A DNA stretch of 6,106 nt from Devosia sp. (GTDB lineage: Bacteria > Pseudomonadota > Alphaproteobacteria > Rhizobiales > Devosiaceae). Below the pieces are notes generated by a model. That model did no database searches, was not told the DNA's origin, and saw nothing but the letters and a program-made list of their open reading frames with translations. The stretch is taken from assembly GCA_028290685.1 (NCBI GenBank), contig JAQGJI010000024.1:1-6106 (forward strand), written 5' to 3'. A program made the translations under genes and the position numbers. Each line of letters opens with the position of its first letter. Position 1 is the first letter of the stretch. Shown here in pieces: positions 1 to 5,627 of the stretch.

Positions 1-347
1 AGTCCGCCCTTGGCGTCCGGGTCGACACGGTGCGGCACGACGCCGGTATTTCGGCACCGGGCATGCTGGCCAGCCATTACGCACCTGATGCTGCAATACG
101 GCTCAACAGCCGACCTGTAGCCGGAGAAGCTTACCTGGCTTTCGGCAGTGTTCCCGAATTCGAGGGGCCGATGCGCAATTTATCGGTCGCCGGAGACCTG
201 CGCGAGGCAGCGCGGAACCTTTTTGCCATGCTCCACGAACTTGACGCAGAAGGAGTTGGGACAATCACTGTTGCCCCGATACCGAACCACGGACTGGGCG
301 AAGCCATAAACGACCGCCTCCAACGCGCTGCCGCGCCGCGCAGGTAG
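1..347 (+). CDS. sua5: Threonylcarbamoyl-AMP synthase (Sua5 type), C-terminal part
   Basis: This is the 3' end of a gene that starts left of the window; the open frame runs from base 3 to the TAG at 345-347, about 114 residues. The family makes L-threonylcarbamoyl-adenylate from threonine, bicarbonate and ATP, the precursor for t6A at position 37 of ANN-decoding tRNAs, in the cytoplasm. What is visible is the linker APGMLASHYAP, which matches the conserved PGM..HYAP segment joining the YrdC catalytic domain to the Sua5 accessory domain, followed by a short Sua5 domain (AYLAFGSVP, then a helix rich in Ala/Leu, then TITVAPIPNHGLGEAINDRL, typical of the C-terminus). The YrdC domain with the catalytic residues lies outside the window. 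A GTG at 30 lies in frame but is internal, because the frame stays open and homologous upstream of it. The gene converges on the J-protein gene 35 bases downstream. Confidence 0.88.
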   Translation, partial: SALGVRVDTVRHDAGISAPGMLASHYAPDAAIRLNSRPVAGEAYLAFGSVPEFEGPMRNLSVAGDLREAARNLFAMLHELDAEGVGTITVAPIPNHGLGEAINDRLQRAAAPRR

Positions 348-371
348 GGTTTTTACCCCAACTGCACCAGG

Positions 372-382
372 CGCGGACCGCG
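372..382. other. Short GC hairpin between convergent genes
   Basis: CGCGG-A-CCGCG forms a small inverted repeat immediately next to the stop codon of the J-protein gene (383-385, minus strand), in the 35-base gap between two convergent genes. A second tiny dyad, GGGT-TTTT-ACCC, sits at about 347-358. Neither is followed by a clear T-run on either strand, so calling a terminator here would be weakly supported; they may only slow RNA polymerase at the convergent ends. Confidence 0.2.
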
Positions 383-1330
383 TTAGTCCCTGACCTTGTA
401 TGGCTTGTGGTCACGCATGAAGCGGGCCAGAGCCTCAAGGTCCGGATCACCCCCGGGGGGCATCACGACTCGTAGGTTCACATAAAGATCGCCATCCCCA
501 TAAAGCCCCTTGCCCTTGAGGCGCAGAGCCTTGGCCGTATCGATCCCCGGTGGCAGATTGAGCTCTACCGGCCCATCAAGCGTCGGCACGCGCACCTTGG
601 CTCCCAACACCGCCTCGTAAAGGGCGATTGCCACATCCGTGCGCAAATCCGCGCCGTCGCGACGAAACTGCTTGGACTTTTCGAACCGTACAGTCACCAG
701 CGCATCGCCCGGCTCGCTCACACCGGGTGAACCCTGGCCCTTGAGGCGGATCTGCTGTCCCTCCTCAAGCTTGTCGGGCAGCTTTACGGAAAGCACCTTG
801 CCCGAAGGCATGCGCACGGGAATGGAGCCCCCCTTGTGAGCATCCTCGAGCGACACTGTCGCATTAACCGCCAGATCATCGCCTTTGAGGCGCGCGCCGC
901 CTGCCGCGCTCCCGGCAGCGGTACCGTTGAACGGGTCCCACTGCGCCCCGGCTCCGGGGCCACGCCCGGTTCCGGGCCCGCCGCGTTGCTGGCCTCCGAA
1001 GCCGCTCATGAACTCTTTCAGAATATCCTCGGCCGAAAAACCGCCTGAAGCTGTGCGGCTGCCCCGCGCCGCGCCAGGATTGAAGCCCGCAAATTTTGGA
1101 TTGCCGTCGGCGTCGATTTCGCCACGGTCGAACTGGGCCCGTTTTCCGGCATCGTTCAGCAGCTCGTAGGCATTTGCCGCCTCGGCGAATTTGCTATGCG
1201 ATGTGGAATCGTCAGGGTTTTGATCGGGGTGATACTTCTTCGCCAGCTTGCGATAAGCGGATTTTATCTCCGCCTCACTTGCCGATCGTGGCACCCCAAG
1301 CACGGTATAAGGGTCGCGCATGTTGTCCAT
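383..1330 (-). CDS. DnaJ C-terminal domain protein (CbpA-like, type II Hsp40)
   Basis: A 315-residue cytoplasmic co-chaperone that would deliver clients to DnaK and stimulate its ATPase. The J-domain spans about residues 6-70 (DPYTVLGVPRSASEAEIKSAY) with the HPD catalytic triplet at 34-36. A glycine-rich linker follows at about 82-147 (repeated GG, GPG and GTG runs). Two beta-barrel substrate-binding domains of the DnaJ C-terminal type cover about 148-225 and 226-302 (GDDLAVNATVSLEDA, RLKGQG, RLKGKG, GDLYVNLRV). There is no CxxCxGxG zinc finger, and the protein contains no cysteine at all, so it is type II, like CbpA, and not canonical DnaJ. The length fits CbpA-like proteins. The start is ATG 1330, or ATG 1321 (residue 4); neither has a clear Shine-Dalgarno. 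The gene is divergent from pdxH across 62 bases and is probably monocistronic. Whether it binds curved DNA like E. coli CbpA cannot be judged here. Confidence 0.93.
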   Translation of the reverse strand: MDNMRDPYTVLGVPRSASEAEIKSAYRKLAKKYHPDQNPDDSTSHSKFAEAANAYELLNDAGKRAQFDRGEIDADGNPKFAGFNPGAARGSRTASGGFSAEDILKEFMSGFGGQQRGGPGTGRGPGAGAQWDPFNGTAAGSAAGGARLKGDDLAVNATVSLEDAHKGGSIPVRMPSGKVLSVKLPDKLEEGQQIRLKGQGSPGVSEPGDALVTVRFEKSKQFRRDGADLRTDVAIALYEAVLGAKVRVPTLDGPVELNLPPGIDTAKALRLKGKGLYGDGDLYVNLRVVMPPGGDPDLEALARFMRDHKPYKVRD

Positions 1331-1346
1331 TCAATAATTGGGGGCG

Positions 1347-1383
1347 TTGCTTCGCCCAAGCTTCGTGCCCTATATGGCTACCG
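1347..1383 (+). promoter_or_regulatory. Candidate promoter of pdxH
   Basis: TTGCTT (1347-1352) and TATATG (1371-1376) are separated by 18 bases, a plausible sigma-70-type pair. Transcription would begin near 1383. The -10 is the same six base pairs used by the divergent candidate promoter on the other strand, so the two genes might compete for polymerase. A start near 1383 leaves only 10 bases before ATG 1393 but about 46 before ATG 1429. Confidence 0.35.
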
Positions 1384-1399
1384 CTCCCGACAATGTCCA
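1364..1399 (-). promoter_or_regulatory. Candidate promoter of the J-protein gene
   Basis: Read on the minus strand, TGGACA (1394-1399) is followed after 17 bases by CATATA (1371-1376). This is a good -35 (5 of 6 against TTGACA) with a weak -10, and it would start transcription near 1364, giving a leader of about 33 bases before ATG 1330. The -35 overlaps the upstream candidate ATG of pdxH. This is a pattern match only. Confidence 0.35.
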
Positions 1400-2052
1400 G
1401 TTTCGCGCCACCCAGGGATACGCCAAAAATGTTACAAACCCTCACGGAGCGCTTGTTCGATGATGGCGACCGGGCCGACCTGGACCCGTTTGCCATCTTC
1501 GAGGAATGGTTCGCCCTCGCCAGGGAGGCGGAGCCGAATGACCCCCATGCCATGGCCCTGGCGAGCGTCGACGAGGACGGTCTGCCTGATGTTCGCATGG
1601 TACTGCTCAATGCTCGCGACGAACGCGGCTTTTGTTTTTTCACCAACTTCGAAAGCGCCAAGGGTCAACAGCTGCAGGCCCATCCCAAGGCTGCAATGGT
1701 GATGCACTGGAAATCGTTGCGCCGCCAGGTGCGAGTGCGCGGGCCAGTCCAGCCGGTAACGCCCGCCGAAGCCGACGCTTACTTTGCAAGCCGCCACAAG
1801 AACAGCCGGATTGCTTCGGCATCTTCGCGCCAGTCGCGCCCAGTGGCCAGCCGTGCCGTGATGCTTGACGAGGTCGCAGCACTGGCTGCCCAGATCGGCG
1901 ATGCAGAGGCTCCGCGGCCAGCACACTGGTCGGGTTTCCGGATCGTTCCTGCAAGCATTGAGTTCTGGAAGGATGGCGAGTTCAGGCTGCATGACCGGGT
2001 GCGATTCACCCGGTCCGGTGAGGGCTGGACCAGCACCCGACTTTATCCCTGA
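1393..2052 (+). CDS. pdxH: Pyridoxamine/pyridoxine 5'-phosphate oxidase
   Basis: PdxH is an FMN-dependent cytoplasmic enzyme that oxidises pyridoxine or pyridoxamine 5'-phosphate to pyridoxal 5'-phosphate with O2, releasing H2O2 and, from pyridoxamine phosphate, ammonia. From ATG 1393 the protein has 219 residues, against 218 in E. coli. FMN/PLP-binding landmarks are visible: R68 in DVRMVLL, FFTNFESAKGQQL with K90, HWKSLRRQVRVRG at 105-117, Y130/R134/S138 in the AYFASRHKNS stretch, HWSGFR at 178-183, and the C-terminal FW(x6)RLHDR with R198 and H200, ending in RLYP. The stretch usually reading IGAW(A/V)S is IASASS here. ATG 1429 (207 residues) is an alternative start with an AGGGA 10 bases upstream (1414-1418); ATG 1393 lacks a ribosome binding site. 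The stop is 18 bases before the next gene, so the two are probably cotranscribed. Confidence 0.96.
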   Translation: MSSFAPPRDTPKMLQTLTERLFDDGDRADLDPFAIFEEWFALAREAEPNDPHAMALASVDEDGLPDVRMVLLNARDERGFCFFTNFESAKGQQLQAHPKAAMVMHWKSLRRQVRVRGPVQPVTPAEADAYFASRHKNSRIASASSRQSRPVASRAVMLDEVAALAAQIGDAEAPRPAHWSGFRIVPASIEFWKDGEFRLHDRVRFTRSGEGWTSTRLYP

Positions 2053-2070
2053 CCTGACCGCGGTTTTCCC

Positions 2071-2907
2071 TTGCGCATTCTGCTCCGCACTTCGAAATGG
2101 GCTATCTGGGCGCGCCGGCTGGGCGGCGTTGCTGTTCCCCTTGTCGTTATTTCCCTGATTCTGCACCGTTTGCGGCTCGTGGTGGGCGATCTGTTTCTGG
2201 CTGCCGCTGCAACTGCCGGCCTGGTCGCGCTCCTCGCCGTCTTTACCGCCTTTATTGCCTTGGTGCGGCTTTGGCAGACCGGCGATCAGGGGTGGAGCAA
2301 GGCGATTTTGGGCTTGGTTATGGGCGCGCTGTGCCTGTTGCCCTTCGGCTATTTCGGTGCGCTGGCCTTGCGATATCCGCCCGCGACGGACATTGCCACA
2401 ACCGATCGTGGGCTGTTGCCGCTCGTTTTCGAGCCGGGAACAGCCGCAATGCCGCCCCCGAAGCTGCTGACGGCCCAGCAGCAAGCCGACATCTTTCCCA
2501 ATGCGGCGACGCGGACGTATCCGCTCGGGCAGGCCCAGGTTTTTGCCCTGGTGCGCCAGCAGGTTGAAGACAGTGGCTGGCTTGTCCGGGCTGAAATCGT
2601 CCCATCTTTTGAAGACGATCCGGCCCGGATCAACGCACAGATCGTAACTCTGATGGGATGGCGCGAAGAGGTCGTGGTGCGGGTGAGCGGGGATGACAGT
2701 ACCGCCACCGTCGATATGCGTTCAGCCTCCCTCAATGCTCCCCATGATTTCGGAAGCAACGGGCAGCGGATAGAAAGCTTTTTGAACGCTCTTGATGATG
2801 CTGTGACGACGCTGCTGCGGGATAATCCCGACGTCAATCAGCCGGCCGGCATCGAACCCGATGCGGACATCGAACCGGATGCGGACATCGAAGCACCGCC
2901 CGCTTAA
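2071..2907 (+). CDS. DUF1499 family membrane protein
   Basis: A 278-residue protein of unknown function. Three hydrophobic segments lie near the N-terminus (about residues 16-34, 39-66 and 77-100). A soluble DUF1499 domain follows at about 115-255, recognised by the pattern GWREEVVVRV, VDMRSASLNAPHDFG and GQRIESFLNAL, which resembles the family's typical DDVVVRV, VDVRSASR..DLG and N..RI..FL. An acidic tail with a perfect IEPDAD duplication ends the protein (2851-2886). Where the soluble domain faces is not decided by the sequence. The start is TTG 2071, the first possible start after the pdxH stop; the codons between (2053-2070) include no ATG or GTG, and no Shine-Dalgarno is seen. The gene lies in the same frame as pdxH, separated by one TGA, so the two are probably translationally linked in one transcript. 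Its TAA interlocks with the stop of the convergent MBL gene. Confidence 0.85.
   Translation: MRILLRTSKWAIWARRLGGVAVPLVVISLILHRLRLVVGDLFLAAAATAGLVALLAVFTAFIALVRLWQTGDQGWSKAILGLVMGALCLLPFGYFGALALRYPPATDIATTDRGLLPLVFEPGTAAMPPPKLLTAQQQADIFPNAATRTYPLGQAQVFALVRQQVEDSGWLVRAEIVPSFEDDPARINAQIVTLMGWREEVVVRVSGDDSTATVDMRSASLNAPHDFGSNGQRIESFLNALDDAVTTLLRDNPDVNQPAGIEPDADIEPDADIEAPPA
2851..2886 (+). repeat. 18-base tandem duplication in the DUF1499 gene
   Basis: Two consecutive 18-base units (2851-2868 and 2869-2886) differ at a single base (CCC versus CCG, synonymous) and are followed by the first six bases of a third unit (2887-2892). They encode IEPDAD twice, then IE, in the acidic C-terminal tail. In-frame copy number change by slippage would lengthen or shorten the tail by six residues without breaking the gene. 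Confidence 0.9.
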
Positions 2908-3812
2908 GGGACCACCCGGGTTCCAAATGGTCCGTGGAGCAGCCTCAAGAGGCCCTTGGCTGCCAGAAATTCCACATGAGCGGCAATCGTCATGCGCGCC
3001 GCGCGCCGAACAGGCCATGGCTGAGGGGGGTATATGGCCTCGACAATTCCCCCAATGGAGCGGGCACCCGCCCGAACCGCCGCAATGACCTGATCATTGC
3101 GCATCTGCCGATGTGCCTTCAACGCCAGGGCATAGCTGCGGCCATCGTCGATATCGCCGCCATGGGCCGGCACGTAGCGGCTATAGGGCAGGGCAATGAT
3201 CTTATCGAGCGAGGCAAGATAGTCGGCCATCGAGCCGTCCGGAACAGCAATTAGTGTTGAACTCCAGCCCATGACATGATCGCCGCTGAGCAGGACATCG
3301 CCCATCCCGAAAGCCAGATGATTGGCGCAATGCCCGGGGGTCGCGTGAACCCGCAGCGAAACATCGCCGGCCAGAATGGTTTGCCCATCGAGCAGCGTTA
3401 CATCGGGTTCAAGCGTCCAGTCACCCGAACGACGAAGTGGGTTGCGCTCCAAGCGCCGCAACGGACGCGACAGCCTGTGCGCCCCGCCGAACCACAGCGG
3501 AGCGTTGAAATGCTGCGCAAGCCGGGGGGCAAGAGCACTGTGGTCGCGGTGAGTATGGCTCAGGATAATAGCCGTCACCGCACGCCCGGCAATCGCCCCC
3601 AGCAACGCTGCCAGATGCGCATTGTCGTCGGGCCCCGGATCAATAATCGCCAGACGGTCGTGACCAACCAGGAAGCTGTTGGTGCCGGTAAAGGTATAAA
3701 CTCCCCCATTAGGTGCGCTAACGCGCACCAGCCCTTCAGCCACAGGCACTGCCTGCCCGGTTTGCGGATCAAATTGCTTGTCGAAGACGAGGGTGGCGGC
3801 CATTGCACTCAT
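2904..3812 (-). CDS. MBL-fold metallo-hydrolase, LACTB2-like
   Basis: A 302-residue cytoplasmic enzyme of the metallo-beta-lactamase fold, with no signal peptide. The full dinuclear metal site is present: HTHRDH at 86-91 (H86, H88, D90, H91), H161 in TPGHCANH, bridging D178 in LLSGDHVMG, and H217 in VPAHGGD. The N-terminal GTNSFLVG and IIDPGPDDN stretches are typical of the fold. After the catalytic domain a winged-helix-like C-terminal region (about 235-300; IVEAIYPPQPWPVRRAA, AHVEFLAAKGLL) matches the LACTB2/glyoxalase-II-like group. Human LACTB2 is reported to be a single-strand-specific endoribonuclease; most bacterial members have no tested substrate, so the reaction stays open (RNA, thioester or other ester). 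The start is ATG 3812, or ATG 3803 (residue 4); neither has a clear ribosome binding site. The gene is divergent from bioY (88 bases between starts) and its stop overlaps that of the DUF1499 gene. Confidence 0.9.
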   Translation of the reverse strand: MSAMAATLVFDKQFDPQTGQAVPVAEGLVRVSAPNGGVYTFTGTNSFLVGHDRLAIIDPGPDDNAHLAALLGAIAGRAVTAIILSHTHRDHSALAPRLAQHFNAPLWFGGAHRLSRPLRRLERNPLRRSGDWTLEPDVTLLDGQTILAGDVSLRVHATPGHCANHLAFGMGDVLLSGDHVMGWSSTLIAVPDGSMADYLASLDKIIALPYSRYVPAHGGDIDDGRSYALALKAHRQMRNDQVIAAVRAGARSIGGIVEAIYPPQPWPVRRAARMTIAAHVEFLAAKGLLRLLHGPFGTRVVP

Positions 3813-3888
3813 GGGGTGGGCAGACTAAGAAAGTAGCGACGCAGGCTGTTGTGTGTCCCACGCGGGGATACCGGTTTGCCCCAAGCTT

Positions 3889-3894
3889 GAAAGG
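3889..3894 (+). promoter_or_regulatory. Ribosome binding site of bioY
   Basis: GAAAGG lies six bases before ATG 3901. It decides the start of bioY, because the frame is open back to a GTG at 3853 that has no such site and would add 16 residues with no membrane-protein character. Confidence 0.6.
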
Positions 3895-3900
3895 TATGAA

Positions 3901-4512
3901 ATGGCGGTGACTTTGACTACGCCCAACACGCTCCTCGGTTTGTATCAGCCCAAGGCCGATATCACCAAGCTGGCAGCCAACCTCGCAATCATTGTGCTCG
4001 GCACGGTGCTCATCACCATCTGCGCCAAGATCAATGTGCCGGTTTGGCCCGTTCCAGTGACGCTGCAAGGTTTTGCCATTGCGGCTTTAGCTGCAGCGTT
4101 CGGTATGCGCATGGGAGTTGCCACTGTTGCACTGTATCTGGTTGAAGGCGCCCTTGGGTTGCCGGTGTTCGCGACGGGTGGTGGCATTGCCTATCTTGCC
4201 GGCCCAACAGGCGGCTTTCTGATCGGCTTCCTGGTACTGGCGGCCATCGTAGGCTTTGCTGCGGATCGCGGCGCTTCGGGTAAGCCGGTAGCGCTGTTTG
4301 CTGCCATGGTGGCGGGTGACGCGGTTCTGTTGGTGCTCGGTTTCGCCTGGCTGCTGCTGATGGCGGGCCAGGCTCAGTGGATCGATCAAACCAACGTTGT
4401 TGCCTCGGCTTTCGCCAAGGCCGTGCAGCCTTTCATTGTCTGGGATATCCTTAAGATGGCCTTCGCGGCGCTCACTGTGAGCGGTGCGTGGAGCCTCTTG
4501 AAAAAGCGCTAA
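3901..4512 (+). CDS. bioY: Biotin transporter BioY (S component)
   Basis: A 203-residue integral membrane protein that binds and imports biotin. It matches the BioY family: PVTLQ with the preceding VPVWP at about 47-56, the GALGLPVFATGGG and YLAGPTGGFLIGF signature at about 83-110, and the C-terminal WDILKMA (D192, K195) that is conserved near the binding pocket. Five or six hydrophobic segments are visible (about 27-43, 52-82, 98-121, 129-155, 180-200). The length matches the usual 180-210 residues. In ECF transporters BioY works with the ATPase BioM and the transmembrane BioN; neither gene is in this window, so BioY either works alone, as shown for some solitary BioY proteins, or borrows partners from elsewhere. 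I see no BioR operator (TTATxxATAA type) in the 88 bases upstream. A strong terminator follows at 4534-4567. Confidence 0.95.
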   Translation: MAVTLTTPNTLLGLYQPKADITKLAANLAIIVLGTVLITICAKINVPVWPVPVTLQGFAIAALAAAFGMRMGVATVALYLVEGALGLPVFATGGGIAYLAGPTGGFLIGFLVLAAIVGFAADRGASGKPVALFAAMVAGDAVLLVLGFAWLLLMAGQAQWIDQTNVVASAFAKAVQPFIVWDILKMAFAALTVSGAWSLLKKR

Positions 4513-4533
4513 GTTTTCCCGGGCCCATTATCA

Positions 4534-4567
4534 GAGGCCGGCCCATGTGGCCGGCCTCGTCGTTTTG
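4534..4567 (+). terminator. Intrinsic terminator downstream of bioY
   Basis: A perfect 10-base inverted repeat, GAGGCCGGCC (4534-4543) and GGCCGGCCTC (4549-4558), encloses a five-base loop CATGT and is followed by GTCGTTTTG. The stem begins 22 bases after the bioY stop. The T-run is short (four), as is common in GC-rich alphaproteobacteria. It separates bioY from the SpeE-like gene and argues against any start of the latter inside the stem, such as the GTG at 4547. Confidence 0.85.
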
Positions 4568-4579
4568 AAAGTTGCAGAC

Positions 4580-5257
4580 GTGGCCGTCAGTCCTTGGGTC
4601 TTTATCGATTCTGCCATGGTGCCCGGCGGCGAAGGAGAGCTGCGCCTGCTGCGCCGCGGCAGTGAGTTTTCCATCATGGCGGGCTCGGCATCCCTGATGA
4701 ACAGCCGGATGAGCGGCTCGGAGGAGGCGCTAGCCAGCCTGACCTGGGAGCGTATCGCTGGAACTCAGCGGCCGCACATGCTGATCGGTGGTCTTGGCAT
4801 GGGGTTTACCCTGCGCGCCGCTCTCGCAATTCTACCCTCAGACGCAAGAGTCACAGTGGCGGAACTGGTGCCAGCGGTAGTGGCCTGGGCGCGCGGCCCG
4901 ATGGCTGAAGTCTTTGGCGCCAGCCTGTCCGATTCCCGCGTGTCCATCAGGGAAGGAGACGTTGGAGCGCTCCTTGACGGCAAGATGCTCTATGATGCGA
5001 TTCTGCTCGATGTCGATAACGGCCCGGAAGGCCTGACTCGCAACGCCAATGACCGGCTCTATACCGTCCAGGGTCTGCGCCGCGCCTTGCGCGCCTTGCA
5101 GCCGGGTGGCGTGCTTGCGGTGTGGTCTTCCCACCCCAGCGCGCCGTTTACCAAGCGGCTCTCCGCTGCTGGCTTTGCCGTTGAGGAGGCGAGGGTGCGC
5201 GCGCGGGGAACCAAGGGCGAGCGCCACTTTATCTGGCTTGCGCGCAAATCAGCCTGA
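4580..5257 (+). CDS. SpeE-like (spermidine synthase-fold) SAM-binding protein
   Basis: From GTG 4580 the product has 225 residues and a Rossmann-type, SAM-binding fold like the catalytic domain of polyamine aminopropyltransferases. Motif I is LIGGLGMGFTLR (68-79), the acidic residue after beta-2 is E95 in VTVAELVP, the motif around D127 is EGDVGALL, and YDAILLDVDNGPEG (138-151) occupies the place of the family's YDVII.D..DP.GP loop. LQPGGVLAVWS (163-173) is motif III. The polyamine-pocket signature of true SpeE N-terminal domains (a strongly conserved LDG..Q...DE..YHE run) is not seen; MNSRMSGSEEALASLTWERI stands in its place. It may therefore be a methyltransferase-like relative and not a spermidine synthase. 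The start is uncertain: GTG 4580 has GAAAG eight bases upstream; TTG 4565 and ATG 4616 are alternatives. It probably has its own promoter, since a terminator precedes it. Confidence 0.82.
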   Translation: MAVSPWVFIDSAMVPGGEGELRLLRRGSEFSIMAGSASLMNSRMSGSEEALASLTWERIAGTQRPHMLIGGLGMGFTLRAALAILPSDARVTVAELVPAVVAWARGPMAEVFGASLSDSRVSIREGDVGALLDGKMLYDAILLDVDNGPEGLTRNANDRLYTVQGLRRALRALQPGGVLAVWSSHPSAPFTKRLSAAGFAVEEARVRARGTKGERHFIWLARKSA

Positions 5258-5303
5258 GCACGACAGGGAGCGTACACTTGATCGGAGGCCCACACGTTGC
5301 CGG

Positions 5304-5567
5304 TCAAGGCGCTCTACAGGCAGATTGAAACGCCCTGACCATGGCCTGGATTTGCACGTCGTCTTCAGATGCAGATATGCCCGTCGAGCCGTAACCTTCG
5401 CTAGCCAGAGCACGCCGGAGCAACTCATAAATTGCCTCTTGGGGCGAAGGAATTGGCGATGGCTGGGCAAGGCGCCACTGGTTCATTGCAGCTGCTAGCC
5501 CCTCGTCCACATCCAACGTTATGTTCAAAGCGTCAGGTGGCTGGACCCGCATAAAGTGCAGTGTCAT
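5304..5567 (-). CDS. Small ribbon-helix-helix-like protein
   Basis: An 87-residue protein, hypothetical in function. Residues about 13-52 fit the ribbon-helix-helix pattern: a short strand LNITLDVDEG, a first helix LAAAMNQWRLAQ, a turn PSPIPSPQ, and a second helix EAIYELLRRALASEG. This resembles the segment R..QPD.PSR.EAIR.L...L found in Arc/CopG-type DNA-binding antitoxins and small regulators. The last 30 residues (rich in S, D, Q) show nothing recognisable. The start ATG 5567 is well supported by GAGGGA five bases upstream. No toxin-like gene follows: the next gene downstream is the convergent SpeE-like gene, 46 bases away. The basic residues usually seen in the DNA-contacting strand of RHH proteins are poorly represented (NITLDV), so DNA binding is inferred from fold similarity only. 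Confidence 0.65.
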   Translation of the reverse strand: MTLHFMRVQPPDALNITLDVDEGLAAAMNQWRLAQPSPIPSPQEAIYELLRRALASEGYGSTGISASEDDVQIQAMVRAFQSACRAP

Positions 5568-5572
5568 CTCGA

Positions 5573-5578
5573 TCCCTC
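5573..5578 (-). promoter_or_regulatory. Ribosome binding site of the RHH-like gene
   Basis: On the minus strand GAGGGA lies five bases before ATG 5567. It is among the best Shine-Dalgarno matches in the window and favours this start over the in-frame ATG at 5552 (residue 6). Confidence 0.7.
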
Positions 5579-5597
5579 GCTGGATGTCCTCTGCTGA

Positions 5598-5627
5598 ATT
5601 ATGTTCAGAAAATGTTCATCCCTGCAA
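5598..5627 (-). promoter_or_regulatory. Candidate promoter with operator-like direct repeats
   Basis: On the minus strand TTGCAG (5622-5627) and CATAAT (5598-5603) lie 18 bases apart, the second matching the -10 consensus at five of six positions. Between and overlapping them the plus strand has ATGTTCA twice, at 5601-5607 and 5612-5618, start-to-start 11 bases, about one helical turn. RHH proteins typically bind such short repeated sites cooperatively, so autoregulation of the 5304-5567 gene is plausible. The promoter is a pattern match; the repeats are seen directly. Confidence 0.4.

Noticed and set aside
1096..1392. Upstream extension of the pdxH frame (99 more codons)
   Set aside because: It runs antisense through the J-domain of the opposing gene and encodes no PdxH-like residues; the family length fits the start at 1393 or 1429.
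1432..2484. A 350-codon open frame on the minus strand
   Set aside because: It lies opposite pdxH and the DUF1499 gene, spans both, and has low-complexity, Gln/Arg/Gly-rich composition with no motif; long antisense frames are expected in GC-rich DNA.
3276..3836. A 186-codon open frame on the plus strand
   Set aside because: It is the antisense shadow of the MBL hydrolase, whose complete metal-binding motif set shows which strand is coding.
4547..4579. GTG at 4547 as the start of the SpeE-like gene
   Set aside because: It lies inside the perfect terminator stem of bioY; GTG 4580 downstream has a better upstream sequence and fits the family length.
5258..5303. Possible terminator between the convergent SpeE-like and RHH-like genes
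   Set aside because: Only an imperfect dyad (TGATCGG/CCGGTCA) without a T-run; not supportable.
5049..5498. A 149-codon plus-strand frame crossing the end of the SpeE-like gene and the RHH-like gene
   Set aside because: It has an Arg/Pro/Cys-rich composition, no ribosome binding site, and overlaps two better supported genes.
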